From an uncultured bacterium (lineage in GTDB: Bacteria; Bacillota; Clostridia; Lachnospirales; Lachnospiraceae), in assembly GCA_905214955.1 (NCBI GenBank), contig CAJMON010000014.1, positions 1 through 54,069 of the forward strand: DNA of 54,069 bases, given 5' to 3'. Below, piece by piece: positions 25,684-35,151 of this stretch. Made by a program: the position numbers and the translations under genes. Numbering within the stretch: the stretch's first letter is position 1; the number at the start of each line of letters is the position of its first letter. The notes beneath the pieces are model-generated. The model had not been told where the DNA came from, did not search any database, and was given only the letters and a program-made list of their open reading frames with translations.

Positions 25684-27958
25684 ACGGAAACATGAAATTT
25701 ATCTTGGCAGACCAGCCAGATACTGGGATGACGGACTTCCCATAGGAAACGGCCGCTTAGGTGCCATGGTCATGGGAAAACCCAATGAGGAAACCATTTT
25801 TATTAATGAAGAAACCCTGTGGTACGGAGCAGACCGGAACCGGAAAAATCCAGATACCTTAAAACATCTGGAGACCATCCGCAGCCTTTTGTTTGAAGGA
25901 AAGGTGGAGGAAGCACAGTTCCTGGCAAAAATGGCCATTACCTCCACACCTAAATATATGAATCCTTACCAGCCTGCAGGAGATATGCGGATCTGTCTGG
26001 CCCATCACAATGGAAAGACAGAGGACTACGAAAGACGGCTGGACATTGACCGGGCAGAAGCGGTGGTTTCCTATCGGAAGAGCGGCCATACCTACCGGAG
26101 AACCCATTTTGTAAGCCACAAATATCAGGTACTGGCAGTACAGCTGGAAACCGATGCGCCGGAGGGCATGACTCTTTCCGTGAATATGAGCCGGAAGCCT
26201 TTTGAAGAGTATACAGAAAAAATAAATGAGAATACCGTATCCAATTATGGAGAGTGCGGGCCTGGCGGTATCCATTATTTTACCGGTATCCGCCTGGCAG
26301 CGGACGGGGCTGAAGTCCACACCATGGGAGATTTTGTCTACGTAAACAACGCAAAAAAAGTATGGATTTACCTGGACTGCCGTACGGATTATCCGGACCG
26401 GCTGGCACAGAAAGCCCAAGGGGAAACAGCGGAAGGCACAGACTTTGAAACGCTGAAAAAACGGTGCCTGGCCAATTTGGACCGGGCAGAAAAAGCCGGA
26501 TATGAAGTCCTCTATCAGGAACACGAAAAAGAGTATGCAGCCCTGTATGGGCGGATGGATTTTTCTCTGAGAGGCTGGAAACAGCCAAAAGAGCCAACGG
26601 ATGTTCTTCTTGGCCAGATCAAAGAAGGAGACAAAACCAATCTTCTGTACCTGACAGAGACCCTGTTTCATTTTGCAAGGTATCTGATGATTTCCAGCAC
26701 CTATGACTGTCTCATGCCATCCAATCTCCAGGGTATCTGGAACGGAGAGTATGCACCGCCCTGGCAGTGTGAATTTACCATCAACATCAATACCGAGATG
26801 AACTACTGGATGGCAGAAAAATGCAGCCTTCCAGAGTGCCACCTGCCGCTGTTTGACCAGGTGGAGCGGATGATGCCAAACGGAGAGAAGACAGCGAAAG
26901 AGCTGTATGGCTGCCGTGGATTCTGCGCCCACCACAACACCAACATCTGGGCAAACACCGATCCGGAAGGCATCTTCGATGCATCTCCGGTGTGGTCTAC
27001 AGGAGCGGCCTGGTTAAGCCTGCATTTTTATGAACATTACCGGTATACAAAAGACCGGGAGTTTTTAAAGACCAGAGCCATTCCGGTGATGCGGGAAGCC
27101 ATCCGGTTCTATGAAGATTACCTGACAGAAAATCCGGAAGGTTATCTGGTAACCGGCCCATCCCTTTCCCCGGAAAACACCTACCGTTCCAGGGCAGGAG
27201 AAGTAGGAGCATTGTGCATGGGACCGTCCATGGATATGGAGATCATCCGCCAGCTTTTTACCGAATATCTGGAAGGATGCCGCATCCTGGGACTTTCAAA
27301 GGAAGTGACGGATGAAGATACCATCCGGGAAATTCTGGCAAAATTGCCGCCTCTTCGCATCGGCAGTGACGGCAGGCTTATGGAGTGGCAGGAGGAAGCC
27401 GAGGAAATGGAACCAGGACACCGGCACATTTCTCATCTGTATGCCCTGCATCCAGGCAGAGAGATCACAGAAGAAAAGCCTGAACTTTTTGAAGCAGCAA
27501 AGAAAACCTTAAATACCCGCCTGGCAAACGGAGGCGGCCATACAGGCTGGAGCCGTGCCTGGGTTACTTGTTTCTTTGCCAGACTCAAAGAGGGAGACAA
27601 GGTGGGAGAGAGCATTGAAAAAATGTTTGCTGCCTGCATCAAGGACAATCTGTTAGATACCCACCCGCCTTTCCAGATTGATGGAAATTTCGGCATTGCA
27701 GAGGCCATGCTGGAAGGACTGGTGCAGTCCCATGCAGGCTATGTGGAATTTTTACCGGCTCTGCCCCCGGCATGGACAGAAGGTTCCTTAAAAGGCGTCA
27801 TTCTGGAACAGGGCATTGCAGCAGAGTTTTCCTGGAAAGACGGAAAACTGACCAGACTTTCCCTTACTGCGAAAGAAGAGGAAAGCGTCACCATCAGAAT
27901 CAACGGAAAAGACCAGACCATCTGGCTTCCGAAAAATAAAACAGAATGGATCATCTAG
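25667..27958 (+). CDS. GH95 alpha-L-fucosidase or alpha-L-galactosidase, second copy
   Basis: A 763-residue cytoplasmic GH95 enzyme. The N-terminal domain has LPIGNGRLGAMVMG. The barrel contains NINTEMNYW (N373 and N375), SPENTY (likely acid E503) and QIDGNFG (likely base D672). It differs substantially from the GH95 at 8923, including a GECGPGGIHYF segment in the N-terminal domain, so the two probably act on different linkages or sugars. It starts inside the binding-protein gene and heads a cassette GH95, GH29, GH42, GH31 and GH140-like, with gaps of only 15-30 bases. Confidence 0.93.
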   Translation: MEKTNKRKHEIYLGRPARYWDDGLPIGNGRLGAMVMGKPNEETIFINEETLWYGADRNRKNPDTLKHLETIRSLLFEGKVEEAQFLAKMAITSTPKYMNPYQPAGDMRICLAHHNGKTEDYERRLDIDRAEAVVSYRKSGHTYRRTHFVSHKYQVLAVQLETDAPEGMTLSVNMSRKPFEEYTEKINENTVSNYGECGPGGIHYFTGIRLAADGAEVHTMGDFVYVNNAKKVWIYLDCRTDYPDRLAQKAQGETAEGTDFETLKKRCLANLDRAEKAGYEVLYQEHEKEYAALYGRMDFSLRGWKQPKEPTDVLLGQIKEGDKTNLLYLTETLFHFARYLMISSTYDCLMPSNLQGIWNGEYAPPWQCEFTININTEMNYWMAEKCSLPECHLPLFDQVERMMPNGEKTAKELYGCRGFCAHHNTNIWANTDPEGIFDASPVWSTGAAWLSLHFYEHYRYTKDREFLKTRAIPVMREAIRFYEDYLTENPEGYLVTGPSLSPENTYRSRAGEVGALCMGPSMDMEIIRQLFTEYLEGCRILGLSKEVTDEDTIREILAKLPPLRIGSDGRLMEWQEEAEEMEPGHRHISHLYALHPGREITEEKPELFEAAKKTLNTRLANGGGHTGWSRAWVTCFFARLKEGDKVGESIEKMFAACIKDNLLDTHPPFQIDGNFGIAEAMLEGLVQSHAGYVEFLPALPPAWTEGSLKGVILEQGIAAEFSWKDGKLTRLSLTAKEEESVTIRINGKDQTIWLPKNKTEWII

Positions 27959-27976
27959 GGTGATCAGGAGGAGATT

Positions 27977-29338
27977 ATGGCAGAAAAAAAAGCACCAAGA
28001 GAAATGACCGGAGCAGAATTAAATTCCATGTTAAAAAGCTCCATCAACTTTAAGAGCTTAGGCGGAATGCGCTGTGAAGAATTAAACCTGCCGCCGGAAG
28101 ATATGCAGTGGTGGCGAGATGCAAAAGTAGGCATGTTTGTACACTGGGGCCTGTATTCCATTCTTGGAAGAGGAGAATGGGTGCGCCACAACGAGCAGAT
28201 TCCCTGGGAAGAGTACACAGCCCTGGCTGACCAGTTCAATCCAAAGGATTTTGACATGCATGAGTGGACTGACCTGGCAAAGGATTTCGGCGCCAAATAC
28301 ATGGTGATGGTAACCAGACACCATGATGGATTTGCTCTGTGGAACAGCCCGGGAAGCTATCAGCATTTCACCAGCTATGACACCGCTTCCCACCGGGATT
28401 TCGTAAAAGAATATACGGACTGCGCAAGAGAGGCAGGACTTCGGGTAGGTCTGTATTATTCTCCTATGGACTGGAGATTCCCGGGATATTTTGATCCAAA
28501 AGGAGAAAACGATCCGGCGAATGCAGACAACGCCCTGCTGATGAAGAAACAGTGCTACGATCAGGTAGAAGAGCTGGTAAGCCAGTACGGAAAGATTGAC
28601 ATTCTCTGGTACGACGGCGGATGGCTGGCACACAAAGGAAGCGATACCTCCAGTTCCTGGTTCTGGGAGCCGGTGAAATTAAATAAAATGGCCAGAAAAT
28701 ACAACCCCAAGATGATTATGAACCCCAGATCCGGATGGGAAGGCAACTTCTACTGTGACGAAGGTTCCCATGAGATTACAGGAAAAATCATTCCGGTACC
28801 CTGGGAGAAAAACATGTGTGTATGCAGCGGCTGTTCCTGGGGCTGGATGGCAGATGACCCGGTATCCGATTTTGACTGGCTGATTCACATGATCGTGGAT
28901 GTTGTATGCAGAGACGGAAACATCCTGTTGAACATCGGACCGGACAAAGACGGACATGTACGCCCGGATGTGGCAGAGAGAATGCGGGAAATCGGCGCAT
29001 GGCTGAGAGAAAACGGAGAGTCCATTTATGGAACCAGAGGCGGCATCTTTGAGCCGGTGGATCATGTATATGGTTCTACCTGCAAAGGAAATCATGTATA
29101 CATCCACATCATTGACCAGGATGCCTTCCGCAAAGAAACCCTTCCGGCAGTTTCCTACAAGATTACAAAATGCCTGTGCCATGGAAAAGAGATTCCGTTT
29201 ACCCAGGATGAGACCGGCATCAAGATTTCCCTTCCGGAAGATCTTAAAAAAGAAGCAGATACCATTGTGACCCTGGAGCTTTCCGAAGAAGTCAAACCGG
29301 CAGAGAACCAGGAGATCCACTTCACCGGAAAACGGTGA
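27977..29338 (+). CDS. GH29 alpha-L-fucosidase
   Basis: A 453-residue retaining exo-alpha-L-fucosidase. The N-terminal TIM barrel has the family segments WWRDAKVGMFVHWGLYS and RHHDGFALW. The nucleophile is D213 in ILWYDGGW. A small C-terminal beta-sandwich begins near residue 350. The acid/base is variable in this family and cannot be placed by eye. There is no signal peptide. The RBS AGGAGG is nine bases before the ATG. Together with the GH95 upstream it gives the operon two chemically different ways to remove alpha-L-fucosyl units, which suggests two linkages in the same substrate. Confidence 0.94.
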   Translation: MAEKKAPREMTGAELNSMLKSSINFKSLGGMRCEELNLPPEDMQWWRDAKVGMFVHWGLYSILGRGEWVRHNEQIPWEEYTALADQFNPKDFDMHEWTDLAKDFGAKYMVMVTRHHDGFALWNSPGSYQHFTSYDTASHRDFVKEYTDCAREAGLRVGLYYSPMDWRFPGYFDPKGENDPANADNALLMKKQCYDQVEELVSQYGKIDILWYDGGWLAHKGSDTSSSWFWEPVKLNKMARKYNPKMIMNPRSGWEGNFYCDEGSHEITGKIIPVPWEKNMCVCSGCSWGWMADDPVSDFDWLIHMIVDVVCRDGNILLNIGPDKDGHVRPDVAERMREIGAWLRENGESIYGTRGGIFEPVDHVYGSTCKGNHVYIHIIDQDAFRKETLPAVSYKITKCLCHGKEIPFTQDETGIKISLPEDLKKEADTIVTLELSEEVKPAENQEIHFTGKR

Positions 29339-29359
29339 TAAAACAGGAGGAAAAAGATC

Positions 29360-31399
29360 GTGAGATACGGAGTATCCTACTATCCGGAACACAAAAAGCC
29401 GGAAGAACTGGCACACGATATCAAATGCATCATTGAATCCGGCATCAACACCGTGCGCATGGGCGAATTTGCCTGGTGCCGGTTTGAGCCGGCAGAGGGC
29501 GAGTACCATTTTGAATGGCTGGACCCGGTGGTAGAAGAATTTGGCAAACATGGCATTTCCACCATCATCTGCACCCCGACAGCCTGCCCGCCTGCCTGGA
29601 TGATCGAAAAACATCCGGACATTCTGTATGTAGATAACAGAGGAATCACAAGACCTTTTGGCGGACGGCGGCATTACTGCTACAACAATCCGGCATACCG
29701 GGAATATTCCGCAAAGATCGCAGAAGAGATCGGACGCCACTATGGAGCGAATCCTTACGTGGCAGGTTTCCAGATCGACAACGAACCGGCACAGGAAGGA
29801 ACTGGCCGGTGCCACTGCAAAGTGTGCGCCGGAAAATTCCAGCAGTACCTGGAAGACAAATATGAGACCATTGAAGCATTCAATGAGCGCAGCGGCGGCA
29901 TTTTCTGGGGACAGGAATACACCAGGTTTTCCCAGATCTCCATGCCGGTGAATTCCATCGAGGTAGGGGCCCAGCAGCAGATCTTGGCTTTTTATGAGAA
30001 TCCTACCGTCCGTCTGGAGTTTGAGCGTTTCGCCAGCGACAGCCAGATTGAGTACCAGAACATCCAGAGCCGGATCCTGAAAAAATATGCAAAAGGTTTT
30101 GTCACCACCAATGCCACTGGCCTTGCCACTAACAGCATTGATTATTATAAGAGCAGTGAAGAGCTGGATACCTACACCTTTGATTATTATCCAGGACTTC
30201 GGGATGCTTCTGTGGATGCTTTCCCCTACGCTTTCGGAAGAGGCGTAAAAGGCGGAAAACATTTTGGAGTGATGGAATTTATGTCCGGCGGCGGCCACAA
30301 GTTTGGCGGAACCGGCCGTCCCCAGCCAAATCCGGGAGCCTTAAAACAGGCAGTGTTCCAGGCATTTGCCCAGGGCGCAGACCTGATGCTCCATTTCCAG
30401 TACCGCACCTTCCCCTTCGGCGGCGAGCAGTTAAACTACGCCATTGTCGACATGGACGGAGTGCCCAGACGCCGGTACTATGAGATGAAAGAAACTGCCG
30501 AACTTCTGAAAAAGCTGGAACCCTACGAGGAAGCTTCCTTTGAAAACGACGTGGCCCTTCTGGTAGATTACGACGTTCACTGGGCACTGCGGATCAAACC
30601 GGTGAACGATCCCGTTTTCAATTATCTGGATTACTGCGGAAAGATTTTCCACTGTCTCCAGAAAGAAGGCATCGGCGCAGACGTTCTGCCCTACAGCGCA
30701 GACCTGTCCAAATACAAAGTGGTGATTTTACCGGCAGCCTTTCTGCTGGACGAGAAATACCGGAGCGTTTTAAAAACCTACGTGGAACATGGCGGCACTC
30801 TGGTATCTACCTTCTTAACCAGCGCGAAAAATCCGGACAACGTAGGCTATACCGAGAGTCTTCCGGCAGGATTAAATGATCTCTTTGGCATCACAGTCAA
30901 TGAAGTAGAGCCGGTATTTGCCAGCAATTCTGCCAAGGTAACGGTGAAGATGCCAGGCGGAGAGACACAGACCATCCGGGATGGCAGCTGGTGTGATCTC
31001 TTAGAGGAAGCAAAAGGCCAGGAAGGCACCGTGGAGATGGCAGGTGTCTATGCAGACAGTTACAAAGCAGGCAGAGGTGTGATCTCCAGGCATCCTTACG
31101 GAAAAGGAACGGCCTGGTACATCGGCACGGAGATTGAAGAGCCTGCTATGCAGAAACTCCTGTCTGATATCTGCAAAGAGGCAGAAACCAATCGTTTCCC
31201 CTTTGCGGTACCGGAAAAAGTGGAAGCTGTACAGCGAAGCCTAGGTGGAAAACACTATGATTATCTGACCAACTTTACCTTACAGGCAGTGGATATTCCG
31301 GTGCCGGGCGTGTATACCGATCTGGTATCCGGCAAACCGGTGTCAAAGACCCTGCACCTTGAGCCTTGGGGATTTGCCATGCTTGAGGAAGAAAATTAA
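29360..31399 (+). CDS. GH42 beta-galactosidase
   Basis: A 679-residue retaining enzyme that removes terminal beta-D-galactose (some members release alpha-L-arabinopyranose). The start is GTG at 29360, set by AGGAGG nine bases upstream and by the family N-terminus RYGVSYYPEH. The TIM barrel carries acid/base E142 (QIDNEPAQ) and nucleophile E306 (GVMEFMSGG). A trimerisation domain (about 395-600) and a small C-terminal domain follow. Cysteines C156 and C158 and their neighbours (CHCKVC) may form the zinc site known in the family. It is cytoplasmic and lies 21 bases after GH29. Confidence 0.94.
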   Translation: MRYGVSYYPEHKKPEELAHDIKCIIESGINTVRMGEFAWCRFEPAEGEYHFEWLDPVVEEFGKHGISTIICTPTACPPAWMIEKHPDILYVDNRGITRPFGGRRHYCYNNPAYREYSAKIAEEIGRHYGANPYVAGFQIDNEPAQEGTGRCHCKVCAGKFQQYLEDKYETIEAFNERSGGIFWGQEYTRFSQISMPVNSIEVGAQQQILAFYENPTVRLEFERFASDSQIEYQNIQSRILKKYAKGFVTTNATGLATNSIDYYKSSEELDTYTFDYYPGLRDASVDAFPYAFGRGVKGGKHFGVMEFMSGGGHKFGGTGRPQPNPGALKQAVFQAFAQGADLMLHFQYRTFPFGGEQLNYAIVDMDGVPRRRYYEMKETAELLKKLEPYEEASFENDVALLVDYDVHWALRIKPVNDPVFNYLDYCGKIFHCLQKEGIGADVLPYSADLSKYKVVILPAAFLLDEKYRSVLKTYVEHGGTLVSTFLTSAKNPDNVGYTESLPAGLNDLFGITVNEVEPVFASNSAKVTVKMPGGETQTIRDGSWCDLLEEAKGQEGTVEMAGVYADSYKAGRGVISRHPYGKGTAWYIGTEIEEPAMQKLLSDICKEAETNRFPFAVPEKVEAVQRSLGGKHYDYLTNFTLQAVDIPVPGVYTDLVSGKPVSKTLHLEPWGFAMLEEEN

Positions 31400-31414
31400 G
31401 TGGAGGAACCCAAA

Positions 31415-33745
31415 ATGGAAAGCAGTGTAAAAAAGATAGACAAAAACATTCTCCGGGTGATCTGGGGAAATGAAGAGACCTATCATCCGGGAGACCAGTT
31501 TCTTCCGGAAGTGATGGAAAGAACCGCAAACGAATGCCAGATCCAGGCAGAAGCGGCAGAAGACGGAACCGTCTCCATCTTTGGAAAAGACGGAAAGCTT
31601 CTCACAAAAGAAACTGCCTGCACCCTGACAGCCAAAGAAGTATTCCGGTATACCTTTACCGGAAGTGCGCCGGAGATCGTCACAGAGAAGACCATCGACG
31701 GAGAGCGCTCCTTTGTCAAGAATGCAGATACGGTAAAAGTAGCAGATGCCTTTGAAGGAAAAATTTCCTTTACCCTGGAGCCGGACGAAGCAGTTTACGG
31801 TCTTGGCCAGCAGGAGGACGGCATTTTCAATTACCGGAATGTAAAAGAATATTTTTACCAGAACAACATGAAGATCCCCATGCCGGTGATCCTCTCTTCC
31901 AAAGGCTATGCCCTGGTGTTTGATGCGGCCTGCATGTTTACTTATGAAGAAAAAGACAACGTGATGACCTTTGACTTTGATGCCGTAGACCAGATCGTGT
32001 GCTACGTCATTGAGGGCGAAAACTTTGATGAACTCATTGCCGGCATCCGAAGCCTGACTGGTAAAGCCGTGATGCTGCCGAAATGGGCATTTGGCTATGT
32101 TCAGTCCAAAGAGCGTTACAAAACCCAGGAAGAGATCTTAAACACCGCAGCAGAATTTGAAAAACGGGACATCCCCTTAAACTGCATCGTTTTAGACTGG
32201 CTGTCCTGGGATAATGGCAAATGGGGAAACAAGCGGTTTGACAAGAGCCGTTTCCCGGAAGCAAGAAAAATGGTGGACGAACTTCACAAAAAAGGCGTTC
32301 ACTTCATGATTTCCGTATGGCCCAACATGAACCGAGGCACCGATGACAACGAAGAGATGGCAAAAGCAGGAAAGCTGCTGTGTAACTACTCTACCTATGA
32401 TGCGTTTGACCCGGAAGCCAGAGATCTGTACTGGAAACAGGCAGAGCGGGAGCTGTTTGCAGCCGGTACGGATGCATGGTGGTGCGATTCTACCGAGCCC
32501 TTTACTCCGGACTGGGGCGGCGAGAAAAAGCGTCCCAACGAAGAGCGGTTCCAGATGGCAAAAGAATCCACCAACCGCTACTTAGATGCCAGATATTCCA
32601 ACTGCTTTGCACTGGAACATGCAAAAGGCATTTATGAGCATCAGAGAAAGGCCGATGACACCAAGCGTGTGGTAAACCTGACCCGTTCTGGTTCTTTAGG
32701 TTCCCAGCGCTACGGCACCATCCTCTGGTCCGGCGACATTGCAGCAACCTGGGATGTATTGAAAGCCCAGATCGCAGAAGGACAAAGCATGGCTATGTCC
32801 GGTATTCCGTACTGGACACTGGATGCAGGTGCGTTCTTTACCGGCACCCTGGAGTGCTGGCGAAGATTCACCGGAAACCTGACAGCGGAAGGACCTCAGC
32901 CCTGGTTCTGGCACGGTCTGTTTGAAAAAGGCGTGGCAGATCTTGGCTACCGGGAACTGTATACAAGATGGCTGCAGATGGCTGCTTACCTTCCGGTGAT
33001 GCGTTCCCACGGAACCGATACCCCAAGAGAGCCCTGGAATTTTGGCGAGCCGGGAGACGTATGGTATGACACCATTGTGAAATATATCCGCAAGCGCTGC
33101 GCCATGATGCCGTATGCATACTCTCTGGCACACAAAGTGTATGCAGAAGACTATACCTTTATGAGAAGCCTGATGTTTGACTTTGCGGCAGATCCCAAAG
33201 TAAAGACAATGGCAGAGGAATACATGTACGGTCCGGCTTATCTGGTAAGCCCGGTAACACGTCCCATGGAATACGGCCCGGAAAGCACCCCTCTTCACGA
33301 AGAGAAAACCGTTTCCGTTTATCTTCCGGCAGGCGCTGACTGGTACGGAGAGGACAACGAAATCTTCTATGAAGGCGGCCAGGATGTGACGGTAGAAGCA
33401 GGCGTAGATACTATGCCGGTATTCGTGCGTGCCGGTTCCGTGATTCCAAAAGCTTCTGAGGCGGACGCAGAGGGAATCTGCGACAGCATTCATGTATATA
33501 CAGGAGCAGATGGAACCTTTACCCTGTATCTGGACAATGAAAAAGATTATGCTTATGAAAATGGTGTATATAGCCTGATTGATCTGGAGTGGAAAGATGC
33601 CGAGAAGACGCTGGTACTTACCGGCAGAAAAACAGACTGCGGCTATCCGGAAAAACTGGAGGTTGTTTTGCATACACCGGAAGGAACCCACACCGAACAT
33701 CTGGTATGGGATGGCACCAGAACAGAACTGGTGATTTTAAAATAA
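31415..33745 (+). CDS. GH31 alpha-xylosidase-like enzyme
   Basis: A 776-residue retaining alpha-glycosidase. A GTG at 31400 is in frame, but GGAGG at 31402-31406 overlaps it, so the ATG at 31415 (MESSVKK) is the likely start. Domains: N-terminal beta-sandwich with GLGQQEDGIFNYRN, a TIM barrel and C-terminal beta domains. The nucleophile is D358 (WWCDSTEPF) and the acid/base is D441 (LWSGDIAATW). The QQEDG.FNYRN and WWCDSTEP motifs lie closer to alpha-xylosidases than to starch-type alpha-glucosidases. With GH95, GH29 and GH42 just upstream, removal of alpha-D-xylose after fucose and galactose is a coherent role. Confidence 0.88.
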   Translation: MESSVKKIDKNILRVIWGNEETYHPGDQFLPEVMERTANECQIQAEAAEDGTVSIFGKDGKLLTKETACTLTAKEVFRYTFTGSAPEIVTEKTIDGERSFVKNADTVKVADAFEGKISFTLEPDEAVYGLGQQEDGIFNYRNVKEYFYQNNMKIPMPVILSSKGYALVFDAACMFTYEEKDNVMTFDFDAVDQIVCYVIEGENFDELIAGIRSLTGKAVMLPKWAFGYVQSKERYKTQEEILNTAAEFEKRDIPLNCIVLDWLSWDNGKWGNKRFDKSRFPEARKMVDELHKKGVHFMISVWPNMNRGTDDNEEMAKAGKLLCNYSTYDAFDPEARDLYWKQAERELFAAGTDAWWCDSTEPFTPDWGGEKKRPNEERFQMAKESTNRYLDARYSNCFALEHAKGIYEHQRKADDTKRVVNLTRSGSLGSQRYGTILWSGDIAATWDVLKAQIAEGQSMAMSGIPYWTLDAGAFFTGTLECWRRFTGNLTAEGPQPWFWHGLFEKGVADLGYRELYTRWLQMAAYLPVMRSHGTDTPREPWNFGEPGDVWYDTIVKYIRKRCAMMPYAYSLAHKVYAEDYTFMRSLMFDFAADPKVKTMAEEYMYGPAYLVSPVTRPMEYGPESTPLHEEKTVSVYLPAGADWYGEDNEIFYEGGQDVTVEAGVDTMPVFVRAGSVIPKASEADAEGICDSIHVYTGADGTFTLYLDNEKDYAYENGVYSLIDLEWKDAEKTLVLTGRKTDCGYPEKLEVVLHTPEGTHTEHLVWDGTRTELVILK

Positions 33746-33774
33746 AGACGACGAAAAGAGAGGCAGAAAAGACA

Positions 33775-35091
33775 ATGAAACCCTGGGAAAATGGAGAACT
33801 TCGTGTAAGTGAGAATCATAGATATCTGAAAAACGGGAACACTCCGTTTTTCTGGCTGGGAGATACAGCCTGGCTGCTATTTGCCAGACTGCGTCCGGAA
33901 GAAGCCAGAGTCTATTTAAAGAACCGGAAAGAAAAAGGCTATACGGTGATCCAGGCTACCCTGATCCATGAGTGGCCCCAGAAGAATGTGGACGGTGCAG
34001 ATGCACTGAAAAATGAAAATTATGCAGCCCCGGATCTGGAGGGCGGCTACTGGCAGAGAACCGAAGAGATCGTCAGCATTGCAGAAGAGCTTGGCCTGTA
34101 TGTGGCACTGCTTCCCACCTGGGGCGGAAATGTGGCACATGGACACTTAAACAAAGACAATGTGGATGCATATCTGGATTTTGTCATTGAACGTTTCGGA
34201 CACAGACCAAACGTGATCTGGCTGTGCGGCGGAGATGTCAAAGGAGACGCTGCCTTTGATGTATTCTGCCACATTGGTTCCAGACTGAAAAAAGAAACCG
34301 GCAAACTCACCGGCTTCCATCCTTTTGGAAGAACCTCTTCTTCTCTGTGGTTCCATGAACAGGAGTGGCTGGACTTCAACATGTTCCAGTCCGGACACCG
34401 CAGATACGATCAGGTGGTTATGAGTGCCTGGGATGACAACGGAAAGAACCCGGACAATTACGGAGAAGACAATTACCGCTATGTGGTGCGGGATCTGGCA
34501 AGAGAGCCGAAGAAACCAACCGTAGACGGCGAGCCTTCTTATGAGCAGATCCTTCAGGGACTGCATGACCGGACACAGGGCTACTGGCAGGCAGAAGATA
34601 CCAGAAGATATGCTTACTGGTCTGTTTTTGCAGGAAGCTTTGGCCATACTTTCGGCGACAACGCCATTATGCAGTTCTACGTAAAAGAGCGGGACGGCGA
34701 AGGCAGCTTTGGTGTTTGGCAGGATTGGACAGAGGCCATTCACAACAGCGGCGGAATGGAAATGAAACACTTAAAAGAGCTGATGGAGCGGGTAGATTAT
34801 CAGAACGGAAGACCGGCCCAGGATCTGATTGTAGAAGGCCAGGGAGAAAAGTACGATTATGTAGCTGCTTTTGCAGGAGAGGATTTTGTATACTGCTATG
34901 ATTACATGTGCCATCCCTTCTCGGTAGACCTGTCTGGCTATACCGGAACCTTTGAGGGTTACTGGACAGATCCCATTACAGGAGTGAGAAGCTACTTTGG
35001 CGATGTAGAAAGCGGAAAGACTGTTTCCTTCGCACCCATGAAACGTCAGGAAGGCCATTCTGACTGGGTTCTGGAACTGGTTCGCAGATAA
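33775..35091 (+). CDS. GH140-like (DUF4038) glycosidase, possible apiosidase
   Basis: A 438-residue protein. The longer open frame from 33589 overlaps the GH31 gene. The ATG at 33775 (MKPWENGELRVSENHRYL) fits the family N-terminus and follows a weak GAGAGG. The TIM barrel begins FFWLGDTAWLLF. Candidate catalytic residues are D154 (WLCGGDVKGD) and E253 (TVDGEPSYEQ). Their separation of 99 residues is close to the D/E pair reported for the GH140 apiosidase BT1012. A small C-terminal beta-sandwich (GYTGTFEGYWTDPITG) is typical. It would release apiose-linked units if truly GH140, but DUF4038 is broad and other activities are possible. It is the last gene of the cassette. Confidence 0.75.
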   Translation: MKPWENGELRVSENHRYLKNGNTPFFWLGDTAWLLFARLRPEEARVYLKNRKEKGYTVIQATLIHEWPQKNVDGADALKNENYAAPDLEGGYWQRTEEIVSIAEELGLYVALLPTWGGNVAHGHLNKDNVDAYLDFVIERFGHRPNVIWLCGGDVKGDAAFDVFCHIGSRLKKETGKLTGFHPFGRTSSSLWFHEQEWLDFNMFQSGHRRYDQVVMSAWDDNGKNPDNYGEDNYRYVVRDLAREPKKPTVDGEPSYEQILQGLHDRTQGYWQAEDTRRYAYWSVFAGSFGHTFGDNAIMQFYVKERDGEGSFGVWQDWTEAIHNSGGMEMKHLKELMERVDYQNGRPAQDLIVEGQGEKYDYVAAFAGEDFVYCYDYMCHPFSVDLSGYTGTFEGYWTDPITGVRSYFGDVESGKTVSFAPMKRQEGHSDWVLELVRR

Positions 35092-35108
35092 CACCAGTCA
35101 GAAGCCTG

Positions 35109-35151
35109 AAAAAAGCAGGGCCGGAGGTTTCAGTTGGAAACCTTCCAGGCC
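35109..35151 (-). terminator. Terminator of the MATE gene
   Basis: GGCC (35119-35122) and GGAGGTTTC (35123-35131) pair with GAAACCTTCC and GGCC (35137-35151) with one bulge. On the minus strand the stem is followed by a T6 run. The 3' arm covers the last MATE codons. The convergent cassette may also end here. Confidence 0.7.

Noticed and set aside
25859..26935. Open frame of 358 codons on the minus strand inside the second GH95 gene
   Set aside because: Fully antisense to a well-supported enzyme, with no start signal or family features.
28679..30298. Open frame of 539 codons on the minus strand across the GH29 and GH42 genes
   Set aside because: It lies antisense to two genes with intact catalytic motifs, has no RBS and no recognisable domain, and is low-complexity in character. 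It is a by-product of codon usage on the coding strand.
32696..33700. Open frame of 334 codons on the minus strand inside the GH31 gene
   Set aside because: Antisense shadow of the GH31 barrel region, rich in His, Cys and Phe without domain structure.
33589..33774. Longer start for the GH140-like gene
   Set aside because: It would overlap the GH31 3' end by more than 150 bases in another frame, and the extra residues have no family similarity. The ATG at 33775 fits the family N-terminus.
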